A stretch of 64,000 bases of DNA from Chamaecrista fasciculata (Eukaryota > Streptophyta > Magnoliopsida > Fabales > Fabaceae), in the NCBI GenBank assembly GCA_003254925.1, contig QANZ01005411.1, positions 46,379 to 110,378 of the forward strand, in the 5' to 3' direction. The first letter of the stretch is position 1. Every line of letters begins with the position of its first letter. A program made the translations under genes and the position numbers. Below, in pieces: positions 44,082-56,539 of the stretch. The notes below the pieces were generated by a model. It was not told the origin of the DNA. It made no database searches and worked only from the letters and a program-made list of their open reading frames with translations.

Positions 44082-45118
44082 GTACTTTTCCTATTTGTTG
44101 TTTCAGATTTTAATTTCTCGACAGATTCTAGGGTTTCTGAGTTTAGTGGATTCCCGAAAATTTCTCATATTTTCTTCGAAATGTTTCGTAGCTGGAGGGA
44201 ACTACTTCAATTTATGTAGAAACGAAAACACAGAAAAGTTTTAATTTTCAGATACTTCAACCCTACTTCAACCCTTCTTCGCCTTCTTCAAGTTTTGTTC
44301 TTTTTTGTTGCCACCCCTTTCTCCCTCCGTTTCTTGTTTTCTCTGTGCGTTTTCAAACGCATCCCTCCAGTCTCCTTTTCCCTAATTTAATTTTTTGGTA
44401 GGGTTTCGCCTTAATGAAACCCACCTCCTTCCCTCCTCCAAATTCACTAAACCCCTGATTCTCTCTCTCCTCTGTAACGCCTTTCGCCCCCTGTTTTGAG
44501 TTTACAATTTTCTGCGGCGATTTCCCAAAACGCGGTTTTTTTGTCCGTTCTCATTTTATAGCATTGGTGCCGTTGTTTTGTATTTCTGCTCAATTCGCTC
44601 TCCTCCATGCTCACCATTTGTTCAATTTCTGAGGATTCGGTGATTGGCTCTGCATCGAAGCTTCCCTCCGCTTGGTCTTTGAAGATGAAGTTGGAGAAGA
44701 CGAAGAACGGACAAGTGCGTATGATACTGTTTATATTGAAGGCTGTATTCAATATAAACTCTAAATGTTTATATTGAAGCCATAACATCATAAATTCGAC
44801 TTACGAAGTTGAAGACGAAGAAGACGAAGTTGGAGAAGACGAAGAAGATTAGAGGGAGAGAAGTTGGAGAGGATGAAGCTGCGCGAACCCTAAATGTTTT
44901 TTGCGAAAACGCCAAGCCAAGTCTTTTTTATATAGATTGAATTGATGATTTGTAGATATTGTGGATTCAGTCCAGAGAAGTTATTAAATGTTACATATTG
45001 ATCCTAACTTACTCCATCTCATTTGATTTTGCCACGTCAGCATCCCAGTCAGACTGCCACGTCACATTTAACGGCGAAAATTGGACGGAAGTGACCAGGG
45101 GACTAACGGTGAAACTTT
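44082..45118. other. Sequence between the orphan exon and the transposon cluster
   Basis: It contains a GAAGAAGACGAAGTTGGAGA-type purine-rich block (44690-44870) whose complement-like CTTCTTCGCCTTCTTCAA appears at 44278. It also holds a short frame starting at 44607 (MLTICSISEDSVIGSASK). No complete gene is supported; captured gene fragments are possible. Confidence 0.35.
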
Positions 45119-45215
45119 TTGCGAAGGTTTGGGACCAAATCTGCAACAAAAATAGTTATGGGACCAAATTGAAACCTTAGTCATAGTATTGGGACCAAAA
45201 GTGCACTTAAGCCTT
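45119..45215. mobile_element. Truncated Family-B MITE end
   Basis: Right-hand end with GGGACCAAATCTGCAAC, ATGGGACCAAATTGAAACCT and GGGACCAAAAGTGCACTTA, the same order as in 16690-16800. It abuts the truncated LTR copy directly. Confidence 0.65.
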
Positions 45216-45218
45216 AAT

Positions 45219-46271
45219 TTTATTATTCCCTAATATTTTAAACAAGAATTTAATTGTAAATTATTTAACAATTAATTTATATTTAAATTTGTCCAACAAA
45301 TTTAAATACCACAATCATAGATATTTATTTAAGACAAGATTTAATGTCCTAAGACATTTAACTATGTCTTAATTGTGTCACCAAAGTGACTCACGAATTA
45401 ACCCTAATTCGTGTCCCAAAATTAGCATCTTGATCCTGCTCATGTGTGACCCAGCAGGCCTCACGTGTAGTTGGCAGCAAGTCATCTTATGACTCGCAAG
45501 TCGTGAGTGGACTCTAGCAAGCCATCACGACTACCCAAAACACGCGAGTTATCGCTTTAACGTTTTAACGATTTAACCTAAATACCACCTTGTCATAATT
45601 CCTATTGTCTCACGATATTTTGGTCATGGATTAGGCACGGGAATGTCATCCATAATCCAAACCATAACTTTCTCGATTTCCTGAGTTAGTCCCAATTCCC
45701 AGCGTGGCCACGCATTTCTTGGACAGACTCATCGAGGGCGCCAGTTAAATATCTCTCATCTTAATGAGGGACAAAATCCCATCTTGGTCAACCACATTCC
45801 TTTGCATGGTAATCAACCAAACCCGTACCTAGCCTGTATGGCTACCCTGCTACGGGTAACGTTGGACTAGGCCAAAGTTTGACAACTACAATGCCGGAAT
45901 AGTCAAGACCTCAGGTCTAAGGCTATCGTGACAGGTGTACAGGAGAGGCTCGCTTATGACTAAACCCATGCAGGACTCTCCGGGTCGGTCCAGCAACTTG
46001 TAACCTTTACATAATCGCACCATGACTCTCGAGAAGCATCTAGTGCATGTATCTCTATACACCGAGGTCATGCTGGTCTTGGTTCATTTACGCTCCCACG
46101 TGAATGATCGACCAGGGACAGTTTTAGATTAATTATCATATAATTAATCAAGGATTGTTATCATAGTAAACACGCTAATAATATGATAACCATTAATTTA
46201 ACTCCATAAATTAATTAATATGTTCAAAACATATTAATAAAATGATTGGCCCTAGGGCACAATCTCCAACA
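45219..46271 (+). mobile_element. 5'-truncated copy of the ~2-kb TGTTGG...CCAACA LTR (copy 1)
   Basis: Collinear with the right halves of 52937-54934 and 58135-60198, sharing TATTCCCTAATATTTTAAAC, the CACGAATTAACCCTAATTCG hairpin, the TCTCCGGGTCGGTCCAGCAA block and the end CCCTAGGGCACAATCTCCAA. About 0.9-1.0 kb of its left half is missing. It ends at 46271 directly against Sirevirus gag sequence. Confidence 0.85.
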
Positions 46272-47104
46272 CTGGACACATCAGACCTGAATGCCCACTC
46301 CTTAAGAAAAGATTCCAAGAAAAGAAGAAAGCTATGATGGCTGAATCAACATGGGATGATGATGACGAACTACTAGCTGAAGAAGACAACGAGGAACTTG
46401 CAAACCTATGTCTCATGGCCAAATCAGATGAAGAAAAGGAGGTAACTAAAAATAATTTTACAGATTTAAATGTTGATGAAGTTATTGAAGAATCTATCAA
46501 AATTCTAGAAAAATATTATGATCTCAAAGATAAATATAATCATCTGAGAAGGGAATATGTTGAACTTGAAAATAAATTCACTAGAGAAGAAACTGCTCTA
46601 AGAGAGGAAATCAAAATCCTCAAAGAGAACTGTGCTGAAAAGGAAGACCTCCTTCAGGATTCAATTAACTACAAGAGAGAACATAATATGAGAATCAATT
46701 ACCTAGCCAAAGATAATGGCAAGCTAACACGAGAAAATGAGGATATCAAGAAGATGAACGCAATCCTCAAAAAGGATCTAGAAAATTTTGTAGGAAGTAG
46801 CAGGAAGCTTGATATGATGTTAGGATCACAAAAATGCTATTATGATAAGGCTGGCCTAGGATATGGAAACAGATCAAAAGGAAAGGAAGCTATTAATTCT
46901 GAATCTACTTCTTCTAAAAAGAAATTCATAGCCTTCATTAGACAAAAATGTTATAAGTGCAGAAACAAAGGACATCATGCAGGTGATTGTGACGTAACAG
47001 GAGAAACATGCAGGGCTAAAAACCCTTTTCAAAGAATCAAAATGATATGGGTTACCAAAGGATCCATTGCAAGATCCAGAACTAACAATGTAAGGACCCA
47101 ATGA
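46272..47104 (+). pseudogene. Sirevirus gag, C-terminal part
   Basis: The open frame begins inside the first zinc knuckle (TGHIRPECPLLKKRFQ), so the CxxC half of the knuckle has been lost at the junction with LTR copy 1. An acidic stretch (STWDDDDELLAEEDNEEL) and a long coiled coil at about residues 50-150 of the fragment follow, then a second knuckle CYKCRNKGHHAGDC. The frame ends at 47104 without running into the protease, which lies in another frame starting near 47100. Such an acidic plus coiled-coil gag extension is typical of Sireviruses. Confidence 0.8.
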
Positions 47105-47537
47105 AAGTTGGGTACCTAAATCCTGTCATATTTACTTCTTGCAGATATGTCTCAAGTCCAAAGCAAAATCAGACTACTGGTATCTTGACTCAGGATGCTC
47201 TAGACACATGACAGGAAACAAAGAAAGCTTCCTATCCTTGACCAAGCAGGAAATGGGAAATGTAACCTTTGGAAATAACCTCAAAGGAAGGATAGTCGGT
47301 ATCGGTAAAATTTCACTTTCTTTCTCTTTATCCATAGATGACGTATACTTGGTCGAAGATTTGAAACTTAATCTAATCAGTATCAGTCAACTATGCGATA
47401 AAGGTCATCGAGTATTGTTTAGTACTGAGAAATGTTCCATCTATGAGAAAGGAAGCGATAAAATTCTGATTGAAGGAACTAGACGTGAAAACATCTATGT
47501 CCTGCAAGCAGAAGCAATATCCTTCTCTTCTCATTGA
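47100..47537 (+). pseudogene. Sirevirus pol: aspartic protease
   Basis: The protease core motif DSGCSRHMTG (active-site DSG) is followed by KLNLISISQLCDKG, the usual copia protease tail. The ATG-less frame enters from about 47100 (ESWVPKS) and closes at TGA 47535-47537, an in-frame stop just before the pre-integrase region. Confidence 0.85.
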
Positions 47538-48308
47538 TGCCTTGCTTCTACCGCTGACCAAACTTGGTTATGGCATAGAAGACTAGGACATGCAAGCATG
47601 GGTAAGATTTCAAGGTTATCTAAGCAAGACTTGGTGCTAGGACTTCCTAAGCTTAATTATGTTAAGGATAACGTTTGTGATGCGTGTCAAAAAGGAAAGC
47701 AGGTTAGACACTCCTTCAAAGCAAAGGAATTTGTGACAACATCAAGACCCCTGCAACTAACTCACATGGATCTATTTGGGCCCATGAGAGTTCAAAGCAT
47801 AGGAGGAAAGCTCTATGGTTTTGTCCTGGTTGATGACTACTCACGCTACACATGGGTATACTTCCTAGCTCATAAAAGTGATTGTTTTGAATATTTTAAA
47901 TCCTTTTGTTTGAAAGTGCAGAACGAAAAAGGATACCTCATTACAAGTATAAGAAGTGACCATGGCAAGGAATTTGAAAATCAAGACTTTGATGAATTCT
48001 GTGAGGAATATGGCATAAGTCACAACTTCTCAGCTCCAAGAACTCCTCAACAAAATGGTGTAGCGGAAAGGAAGAACAGAACTATCCTAGATATGACCAG
48101 GACCATGCTACTAGAAAACAACCTTCCCAAGTTACTATGGGCAGAAGCTGTCAGTACTGCAACTTACATTCTCAACCGATGTCTTGTAAGACCCATCCTG
48201 AATAAAACACCATATGAACTGTGGATGGGAAGAAAGCCAAACATCAGCTACTTCCATGCATTTGGATGCAAATGTTTCACTCACATAAACAACAAGGAGG
48301 ATACTTGA
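47538..48308 (+). pseudogene. Sirevirus pol: GAG-pre-integrase and integrase
   Basis: Same frame as the protease after the stop. The pre-integrase zinc site is seen in WHRRLGHASMGKI...CDACQKGK. The integrase core has the first catalytic D in HMDLFGPM, the second in IRSDHGKEF and the E in PQQNGVAERKNRT. It ends at TGA 48306-48308; the YELWMGRKPN block is intact before it. Confidence 0.88.
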
Positions 48309-48830
48309 ACATTGGACGCAAGAGCAGAAGAAGGAGTATTCATAGGCTATTCAACCACAAGCAAAGCATACAGAATATACTTCAAAGAAAACCATAAGAT
48401 TGAGGAAACCATTCATGTCGTCTTTGATGAATCAAATCCTGCACCTCAAATCTATGAAGATGATGAATCAGAAGATGAACCAGAGGAAGTCAGAACACCA
48501 ATTCAGGAAATAGATAGTCAGATTGATGTCCTGAGCGAACCAGAACCTCAAGAAAATGAAAAACAGGCAACAGACTCTCCTTCCTCGTCCCTAAATCAAA
48601 ATGCAGGATCATCTCAAAGAGGGACCACTACTGAGGAAATAAAGAAGCTACCACGTGAATGGAAAGGAGACTCAAGCTACCCACATAAATTTCTGATTGG
48701 AAATCTGAATGAAGGAATAAGGACCAGATCATTAATAAAAAGCATGAACCACACTGCATTTATGTCTCAAATTGAGCCCAAAACCATTGATGATGCTCTC
48801 CAAGATGAATCCTGGATCTTAGCCATGTAG
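48309..48830 (+). pseudogene. Sirevirus pol: integrase C-terminal/linker region
   Basis: It continues in the same frame with EEGVFIGYSTTSKAYRIYF, a copia-specific block after the integrase core, then an acidic variable linker and a short lead into RT (PKTIDDALQDESWILAM). It closes at TAG 48828-48830, an in-frame stop at a normally conserved position. Confidence 0.82.
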
Positions 48831-50299
48831 GAAGACATTAACCAGTTTGAAAGAAATCAAGTCTGGACCTTAGTACCTGAACCAAAAGATCAATCAGTCA
48901 TAGGAACCAAATGGGTCTTCAGGAACAAACTGGATGAACAAGGAAACGTGGTAAGAAACAAGGCTAGGTTAGTAGCTCAAGGTTATAATCAAGTAGAAGG
49001 AATTGACTATGATGAAACATATGCACCTGTAGCTAGACTAGAATCTATTAGAATGTTTCTTGCATATGCATCCTTCATCAATTTCAAATTATTTCAAATG
49101 GATGTGAAAAGTGCCTTTCTGAATGGTTACATGAATAAACTAATTTTTGTTAAACAACCACCTGGTTTTGAGGATGTTCATAGACCCAATCATGTTTTTA
49201 AATTGCATAAAGCTCTCTATGGTTTGAAGCAAGCTCCTAGAGCTTGGTATGAAAGGTTAAGTGGATTTTTACTTGATCAAGGGTTTTCCAAAGGAAAAAC
49301 TGATACTACACTTTTCATCAAAAATAAAAGCAAGATATCCTGATTGTACAAATATATGTAGATGATATTATATTTGGGTCTACTAATGAACACATGTGCA
49401 AGGAATTTTCCAAGATCATGACCAGTGAATTCGAAATGAGTATGATGGGGGAGATGAACTTCTTCCTTGGACTTCAAGTGAAACAACATAAAGAAGGAAT
49501 CTTCATCTCACAAACTAAATATACTAAGGAACTCATCAAACGATTTGGAATGGATCAAGCCAAGGAAACCTCTACTCCAATGAGTTCATCCATAAAACTT
49601 GACAAAGATGAAAAAGGTAAACCTGTAGATCAAAAATTGTATAAAGGTATGATTGGTTCCCTACTTTACTTAACTGCCAGTAGACCAGACATAATGTTCT
49701 TTATATGTCTTTGTGCGAGATTTCAGAGTGATCCTAAGGAATCACATCTAACAGCCGTGAAAAGGATATTTAGATATCTTGCAGGAACTGTAAAATACGG
49801 ACTATGGTATCCTAAGGAAGCCAACTGTGACTTGGTTGGATACTCTGACGCTGACTTTGCAGGATGTAAAATAGATAGGAAAAGCACCTCAGGAACCTGC
49901 CAATTCCTAGGACATTGCCTAGCTTCATGGTTTAGCAAGAAACAAACCTCTGTTGCGCTTTCCACTGCTGAAGCGGAATACGTAGCAGCAGGAAGTTGCT
50001 ACGCTCAAATCCTTTGGATGACTCAACAACTCAAGGACTATGGATTGAATTTCGACAAGGTACCAATTAAATGCGATAATACTAGTGCTATTAACCTGTC
50101 AAAGAATCCTGTGCAGCATTCCAGGACAAAGCATATTGAGATTAGACAACACTTCCTGAGGGATCATGCTCTGAAAGGAGACATTGAACTGGAGTTCATA
50201 CCAACTAAGGATCAACTAGCTGACATCTTCACAAAACCACTGCCCAGTGAAGGATACTTCAAGATAAGAAGAGAACTAGGTATGACTGAGGAACCATAA
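48831..50299 (+). pseudogene. Sirevirus pol: reverse transcriptase and RNase H
   Basis: The RT domain has KARLVAQGYNQ, FQMDVKSAFLNG (first catalytic D) and LYGLKQAPRAWY. The frame breaks near 49330-49342, and YVDD and the rest lie in another frame from there to 50299, followed by FFLGLQVKQ. RNase H shows GYSDADFAGC, RKSTSGTCQFLG, ALSTAEAEYVAA and DQLADIFTKPL. The frame break separates the two halves of the RT active site, so the copy cannot encode a working enzyme. Confidence 0.9.
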
Positions 50300-50868
50300 C
50301 ATCTCAATATACTTCAATTAAAGGAAACATCAGTAAGATCACAAAACATGAGGATATGCAAGGTACACACTCTTAAACCATTTAGTTAACATTTTTATAC
50401 GTGTGTTCTTGAGGATATGAACAAGGAATGAAAGTTACGTCCACTACATCACATTTTCAAAATTGTTTTTTTAATCCATTAATTAAATTCATTCAAAATC
50501 CATAAACGTCATTTTCTTCTTCCTCCTAAATTTTCGGACTCAAATTAAAATATTTCCATGATAACCGCCTAAATTTTTCCCTCTCACTTATTTCCTTTTT
50601 CAAAATTCAAAAATTTCCAAAACCTCTCTCTCTCTCTCTCAGTAACCGCCTCCTTGCTCAACATATATACATTCATACATTCACTCCTCATTGTCAAACC
50701 CTAATCTCAATCTATTCACTCTCTCATTCCACTCGCTGAGATTTCTCGAGAAGCCCTGTCTTTCAAACTCCTCACCATCACTTATCTATTCTTCTTCTCT
50801 TACTTCTCGTAAATCAACCTTGCCTCCTTCACTCCACTCTCTATTCCTCATCGCACTCCTTCCAGCAA

Positions 50869-52759
50869 ATGGCATCTAATGTGAAGAATGCTGAAGCATC
50901 CCCTTCCTCCAAGTCTAACATCACGGAAGCTGGAAATCCCTTCAAGAATGACTCGGCAGAGGAAGCATTCAAAAAGATCTTCTCAGCGAAGGATCCAGTA
51001 CCACCGAGGAACATCAACGACACATTCGTTGAAGGTCTGGGTTATGACTGCTTCAAGCTAATGAGGTTAGTTGGGTTAAAATGCCTTATTGATCTGAATG
51101 AACCCATATATCCAAATATCATGAGAGAATTTTACAGTAATCTGACCTTTGCTGAGGGAACCCTAAATGGTGATATGTGTTTGAGAGGAAAGACAATGAG
51201 GCTAAATGAATCAAGCTTGAGAATCATCCTGAATGCTGATAAGCCTAGGAAGGATAGTGTTAGAGTATATGACAAAATAAAGTATGCAGGATATGATAAG
51301 GAAGAGGCAATACAAATGATCACTGGGAAGAATGTAAGGAAAATTACTGTTCATGATCTGTCTGACAACATTAGGTTAATGAACCATGGATTAGTTCAGT
51401 TAGTGAATCCTAGGAGGCACAAGACTAATGATCCTACAAACAGAGACATCTTCTATTTATGGTGTATATGTAGCGGATTGCATATAGATGTTTCATTCCT
51501 TGTATTGTCTGCTATGAAAGAGTTCAGTGCTGGAAAACTTTTGGATATGCCTTACGAAATGCTGATAACAAAGATAGCCAAGAAACTGGGAATTGATTTA
51601 TGCAAGGAAACAGATAAGATGACGGTGACTACAGGAGCATATGACTATCCTCTGCTGAAAAAACTCAAACTTCTCCCAAAGGATGCTGAAAGAAGGAAAG
51701 CCAAAGAACAGAAGAAGAAAGAAGGACCACCAGCTACAGTAAAGAGGATCAAGACGAAAGCAGTTAAGGAATCATCATCAAAGAGGAGAAAAGTTTGTGA
51801 AAAATCAAACGAAAACTTTTATCGCCACTGCCTCGAGAAAGTCTGCAAGAATCGCTAGGAAGGCACATGCTGAATCTTCAGGAAAGGATATCATACTTGA
51901 AGTCTCTGATGATGAACAGATTGAGGAAGTTGATCCCATGCAAATTGAAGAAACTGAGAAAATCGATGAGGAAGCACCCTCTCCTGAAATTGAGATTGTC
52001 CCTGGAGGAACTGACACAGAAAACACTCCTGAGAAGGACAGCATCCAAGAAGAAGACGAGGACCCTGAAGACTACAATTCTACAGAAAATGAAAATACTG
52101 AGGAGGAAGAATCTCCAGAATCCACCAATGAAAACACTGAGGAAGAAAACATTGAGGATAACTCTGAGGAATAGCCAGAGGATCAAGAACCAAAAGAAAC
52201 CACAGGAAGTGATGAACTGGATAAGGAGACTGCTCATGCTGTTGAAGGAACAACCATGATGGAAGATAATGAAGTTGAGGATGAATCAGCTCCCATTGAA
52301 CCAACCAACATTACCACAACAGGAACACAGACTACTGAAAAGAATCCTCTGTCTCCAGCAACTGTTGCTCCTCTGGATACTGAGATTCCAGAAGAAATTG
52401 AGGTAAAGGAAGAATATCTGGATCTCACATTCTCAGCCTTCATTCCTTCTGAGCCTGAATATCGTTCAGTTCCGGTATCAAACAGTTCTGCCATTCCCCA
52501 ACAACTTGACATCCTGAATCAGAAATCAAATGTTCACACATTTACCCTTCATGCTCATACTGCTACTATCGAGAAACATACTGCTGCTCTTGAGAAACAC
52601 ACTGTGATTCTACAGGAACACACAGCTGCTCTTCAGGAAGTTTCACAGAATCTCCAACAACTGAATGAAAAATTTGTAGACAAGAAAGCTTCAGACGCTG
52701 ATCAGTTTCTTTTATTTCTGGATGATTGTAATGTTAATTTGAACTTGTTAGGATTCTGA
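50869..52759 (+). pseudogene. Sirevirus env-like reading frame, broken
   Basis: The start ATG at 50869 is preceded by a 570-bp CT-rich spacer after pol, as in other Sireviruses. The first part, to 51858, has a conserved globular domain with FVEGLGYDCFKLM, RIILNADKPRKD and YLWCICSGLHIDVSF. This is followed by a basic stretch (KRIKTKAVKESSSKRRK). The frame then shifts within 51797-51858 into a very acidic Glu/Asp-Thr-rich segment interrupted by TAG at 52172-52174. The end, to 52759, has a coiled-coil repeat of the form EKHTAALEKHT. I see no signal peptide or strong membrane segment, so an envelope function is not supported by sequence alone. Confidence 0.78.
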
Positions 52760-52936
52760 ACAATGCGCTTTATTTTTTAATTATAGTTGGACTTTTGTTT
52801 AAGCACCTCTAGGATTGTTATGTTTTCTGAACTTGAACATTATATCCTTGATCTATGTGTATGTTTGGATATCCGTGATGTGCTGTACTCTTGAGCTAAA
52901 TGCAGGTTAGTCTTCATCCCTTTTTGATCATGTCAA

Positions 52937-54934
52937 TGTTGGGAATCCTAGGCGCCTAAGGCAACGAAAGCAAAAAAAATAAAAATAAACGCCTAGGTCC
53001 TATGATTCCTGATGGATGAACGGGGCGAGTTCCACGGAGTCCATTCCTAGAGTACTCCCTCTGCCAGTAATCCACACGAACAGTTTCTTTGAACACCAAG
53101 GTGCTAGCCTCCAATTCTTTTCTCCAAAAGAATTAAGGACCAATCTACAGACCTCTGACTTCAAGAACTCCTTCTTGAATCAGCAACTGAGGTGGCGCTT
53201 AGAAGAATCCCCCCACAAGAACTCCTTCTTGCCTATTTTTCTCTCACAAACCCTAATTAAGAGCAAAGTCGAAATTTCCCTAACTCTTAGAGAAAGTCGA
53301 CTTTCTCTTGTGTGTGTGCAAAGGAATATTTTCTCTCTCTAACTCTTAGGAGGAAAACTAAATTAGGGTTGCATAAAATTGCTTGTCAGACAATTCTCTC
53401 TCTAGGCCAAGTCGACTTGCCTAGTATTTATAGACTAAAATTTGGTGATTTAATAATTCTTAAAATAAAGATATTCTGATAATATAATTATTTTAAGACT
53501 TGAATTTATAATTATAATATTACCTTAATATTATATTTAAATTCAAATTGCAATCTTGGAGAATCAAATTGAGAGATCAAATCTCCCAATGGGACCCACC
53601 AAGATGGCGCCATCTCCCTCCTTATTTCCTTGGAATTTTATAAATCAAAAGCTTCCTTATTTTTGATTCACCAAAGATTCTGAGATGAGATCTTCACCAA
53701 ATCTTTTGAATTCAAATATTTTGAAATCTCCATCAAATCTTTTGAATTCAAATATATTATTTGAATTAATAAAACAATTTTATTTATCCAAATAATCCCT
53801 TAGAGGCGCCACCCTCATATTTTATTTAGGAATTTTATAATTCAATAATTTCCTAACTCTTAGGAACATTATCTGAATTATTTTCCTAATATTTAAATTG
53901 TCAATAATTAATCTCATTAATTATATAAACAATTAATTTTATTTAAATTTGTCCCACAAATCTAAATATGTCATCTGTAGATTAATTAAGACAAGACATA
54001 ATGTCCCAGACATTTCCTCTGTGTCTTAAATCGTGTCACTCGCGTGACCCACGAATTAACCCTAATTCGTGTCCCATTCAAATGGTGTTCAGTTCCTGCT
54101 CGTGTGTGACCCAGCAGGCCCCACGTGAAGTTGGCAGTAGGGCATCCCCATGACCTACAAGTTGTGAGCGGACTCTAGCAAGCCATCACAACTACCCAAA
54201 ACACGTGAGTTATCGTTTTTACTAAAACGACTTAACCTCAGTTCCTCCGTGTCAGAGATCCGATTGTCCTACGATATCTTGGTCATGGACTAGGCACAGG
54301 TATGTCATCCATAATCCAAACCACAACTTTCTCGATTCCCTGAGTAAGTCCCAATTCTTGAGTGGCCACTCCTTTTCCTGGACAGACTCATCGAGGGCGC
54401 CAGTTAGATATCTCTCATCCAATGAGGGACAAAATCCCATTTTGGCCAATCCACATTCCACAGCAATGCAATCAACCAGACCCGTACTTAGCCCTTATAA
54501 CTACCTTGTTACGGGCAGTGTTAGACTAAGCCAAAGTCTGGCAACTGTAATGCCGGAATAATGATGACCTCAGGTCTAAGGCATCGCTACAGGCGTACTA
54601 GGAGAGGCAAGCTGATGACTAAACCCATGCAGGACTCTCCGGGTCAGTCCAGCAACTTGTAACCACCTTACGTAATTGCACCATGACTCTCGTCCCAGCA
54701 TCTAGTGCGTGCATCTCATGCACCGAGGTCATGCTGGTCTTAGTTCATTTTTGTTCCCACAAAAATAATCGACCAAGGACAAATTTAGATTAATTATCTC
54801 ATAATTAATCATGGATGTTATCATAGTAAACATGCTAATAACATGATAACACATTAATTTATCTTCCATAAATTAATAATATGTTCTCAACATATTTACA
54901 TAAAACAATTGGCCCTAGGGCACAATCTCCAACA
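52937..54934 (+). mobile_element. Solo LTR, ~2.0 kb, with perfect target duplication (copy 2)
   Basis: It starts TGTTGGGAATCCTAGGCGCC and ends ACAATCTCCAACA. The 5-bp direct repeat GTCAA lies at 52932-52936 and 54935-54939. No internal retroviral domain exists between the ends, so this is a single LTR left by recombination. It is inserted in the Sirevirus just left of its first polypurine tract (TCAAAAGGGGGAGAA), and so is younger. Confidence 0.92.
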
Positions 54935-54939
54935 GTCAA

Positions 54940-55234
54940 AAGGGGGAGAAGTATATGAAGTTTGCAAAACCTAAGGAAACAACATACATGGTTGAATTTA
55001 TATGCTTGAATTATGTTAAGTATATGTCTTCCTTAAAATAGTCAGATACAAAGGTACGATATCATTCTCTTCATCTTCATCTCTTCATATCATTTTCTTC
55101 ATCTCCTCATACTTCTGATGCATACTTGCACAATCTGTTTTTGTATGGGGGAGGAACAAACTCAGGGGGAGTTGTTCTCGTTTCTGTTTTTATGCAAATT
55201 TTCAAATTTTTGCCATAATCAAAAAGGGGGAGAT
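54940..55234 (+). other. Sirevirus polypurine tract region
   Basis: AAAAGGGGGAGAAG resumes the interrupted element at 54938, GGGGGAGGA and AGGGGGAGTTG follow around 55147-55172, and the terminal polypurine tract AAAAAGGGGGAGAT (55221-55234) immediately precedes the LTR. Repeated polypurine tracts are a Sirevirus trait. Confidence 0.82.
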
Positions 55235-56539
55235 TGTTGGACTAAAATTAAACATAAAGTGATTTTTGATTATTTGCAAAAATTTGGTTGTCCTGAGGTC
55301 TGTGCTGAGAACGTTCCAAGAATAAATATCTCAGGATCCTCTAAGAAAATTGATTTGTGAATTAGTTACCATGTGCTTAAATTGAAATTGAAAATAAAGT
55401 ATCTGTCTCATTCTTTATCTGGAAACAATCATATTAAAGGCATGATTTTCTATCACAAATGCGCCATTAAAATGAATTTGCATAATTGTTTTATATCGTC
55501 ATTAATATTGAGTTTTTCTATATCAGGAAACAAATTAAATTGATAGGCATCAGATTTGTCCTTCACATATAATCATACAATATCTGTCTACATATCTGAT
55601 CAATCAAAATTAATGCTGCATATACTGATTACATCATTTTTATTACAGGTCAACTATAAATCTGATCCTACATTTATAATTGATTGACGAAAATCAAGGA
55701 AGTGCCAAATCAGTGTTGTTACTGCTGTCATCTCTCCAACGGCTATTTCCCTGAGCTTATAAAAGGATGAAAGCTTGAAGCAAAAAGGTTTCTGGTCATT
55801 GAAGCTGAAAAGCATTGTTGCTGTGTGCATTACATACTGAGTGATCATCCTTCGTATTGTTGTGTGCGATCCTTGAGAGCTTTGTGCTCGTAGATCTTGA
55901 GTGAAATCTCTTAGAGAGATAATCTGAAAAAAAAATTGTAACCTTCGTATTGAGTGTTAGAAAAATCTTCAAGGAGGTAAAAGTGAGCTTCTAGGGTGAA
56001 ACCTTGTAGAGGTGAACCGTGTGTGGTTCCATAGGAAGCAATATCTTGAGAGACTATCCTTGGAGTGGGTTTTGGGTTAAGTTGTAAAACCTTGTGAGGT
56101 GATCCCAAGCTTCGTGCAGATTGTATCGTGATATAATATATATATATATAGACCTCTAGCTGGTTGGCTAGAGGTGTGGATGTAGGATAAGGGAAATTTT
56201 CGTATCAAGGATCATACCCTTATTTGAACCACTAAAAGTTCCTGTGTTGCTGCATCTTTCCTTAACTTTTATACTTTTCCTGCATTCTGTATTTTGGCAA
56301 ATATCACGCGTATTTGAATCTACAAACATTTTCAAGGAAAATACATCTGATAAAAATAGACCAATCTTAGTCATTAAGGAAGTGTTTTTAAAAGTATCTT
56401 GGTTTTCTAATCTTAAGTAAACAATCTGTTTTTCCACGAAGGATTTCTAAGGAACAGTTTATTAAAAGAAAAGTTTTTTTTTTAATCCAATTCACCCCCC
56501 CCCCCTCTTGGGCTATTTTCACTAGCATATTTCCTAACA
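55235..56539 (+). repeat. Sirevirus 3' LTR (~1.3 kb)
   Basis: Begins TGTTGGACTAAAATTAAAC right after the polypurine tract and ends TATTTCCTAACA. An AT repeat TATA-like region (GATATAATATATATAT, ~56128-56150) and a C-run (CACCCCCCCCCCCTCTTGGG, ~56493-56512) near the end fit the usual Sirevirus LTR layout. No matching 5' LTR exists in the window. Confidence 0.82.

Larger units (their letters stand above)
46272..56539 (+). mobile_element. 5'-truncated Sirevirus (SIRE/Maximus) Ty1/copia retrotransposon
   Basis: Order of parts is gag tail, protease, integrase, reverse transcriptase, RNase H, env-like frame, polypurine tracts and 3' LTR. An env-like frame after pol, multiple AAAAGGGGGAGA tracts and a ~1.3-kb LTR are hallmarks of Sireviruses. 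The 5' LTR, primer-binding site and most of gag are absent. A ~2-kb solo LTR (52937-54934) is inserted between env-like frame and polypurine tract. At least four stop codons or frame breaks make it non-functional. Confidence 0.9.

Noticed and set aside
47535..48830. In-frame TGA and TAG codons in the retroelement pol considered as possible recoding sites
   Set aside because: They fall at three unrelated positions with no stimulatory context and accompany frame breaks. Mutational decay (several are C-to-T type changes) explains them better.
51805..52512. Several 70-130 codon frames on both strands opposite or out of frame with the env-like gene
   Set aside because: They are by-products of the strongly biased Glu/Asp codons and have no domain features.
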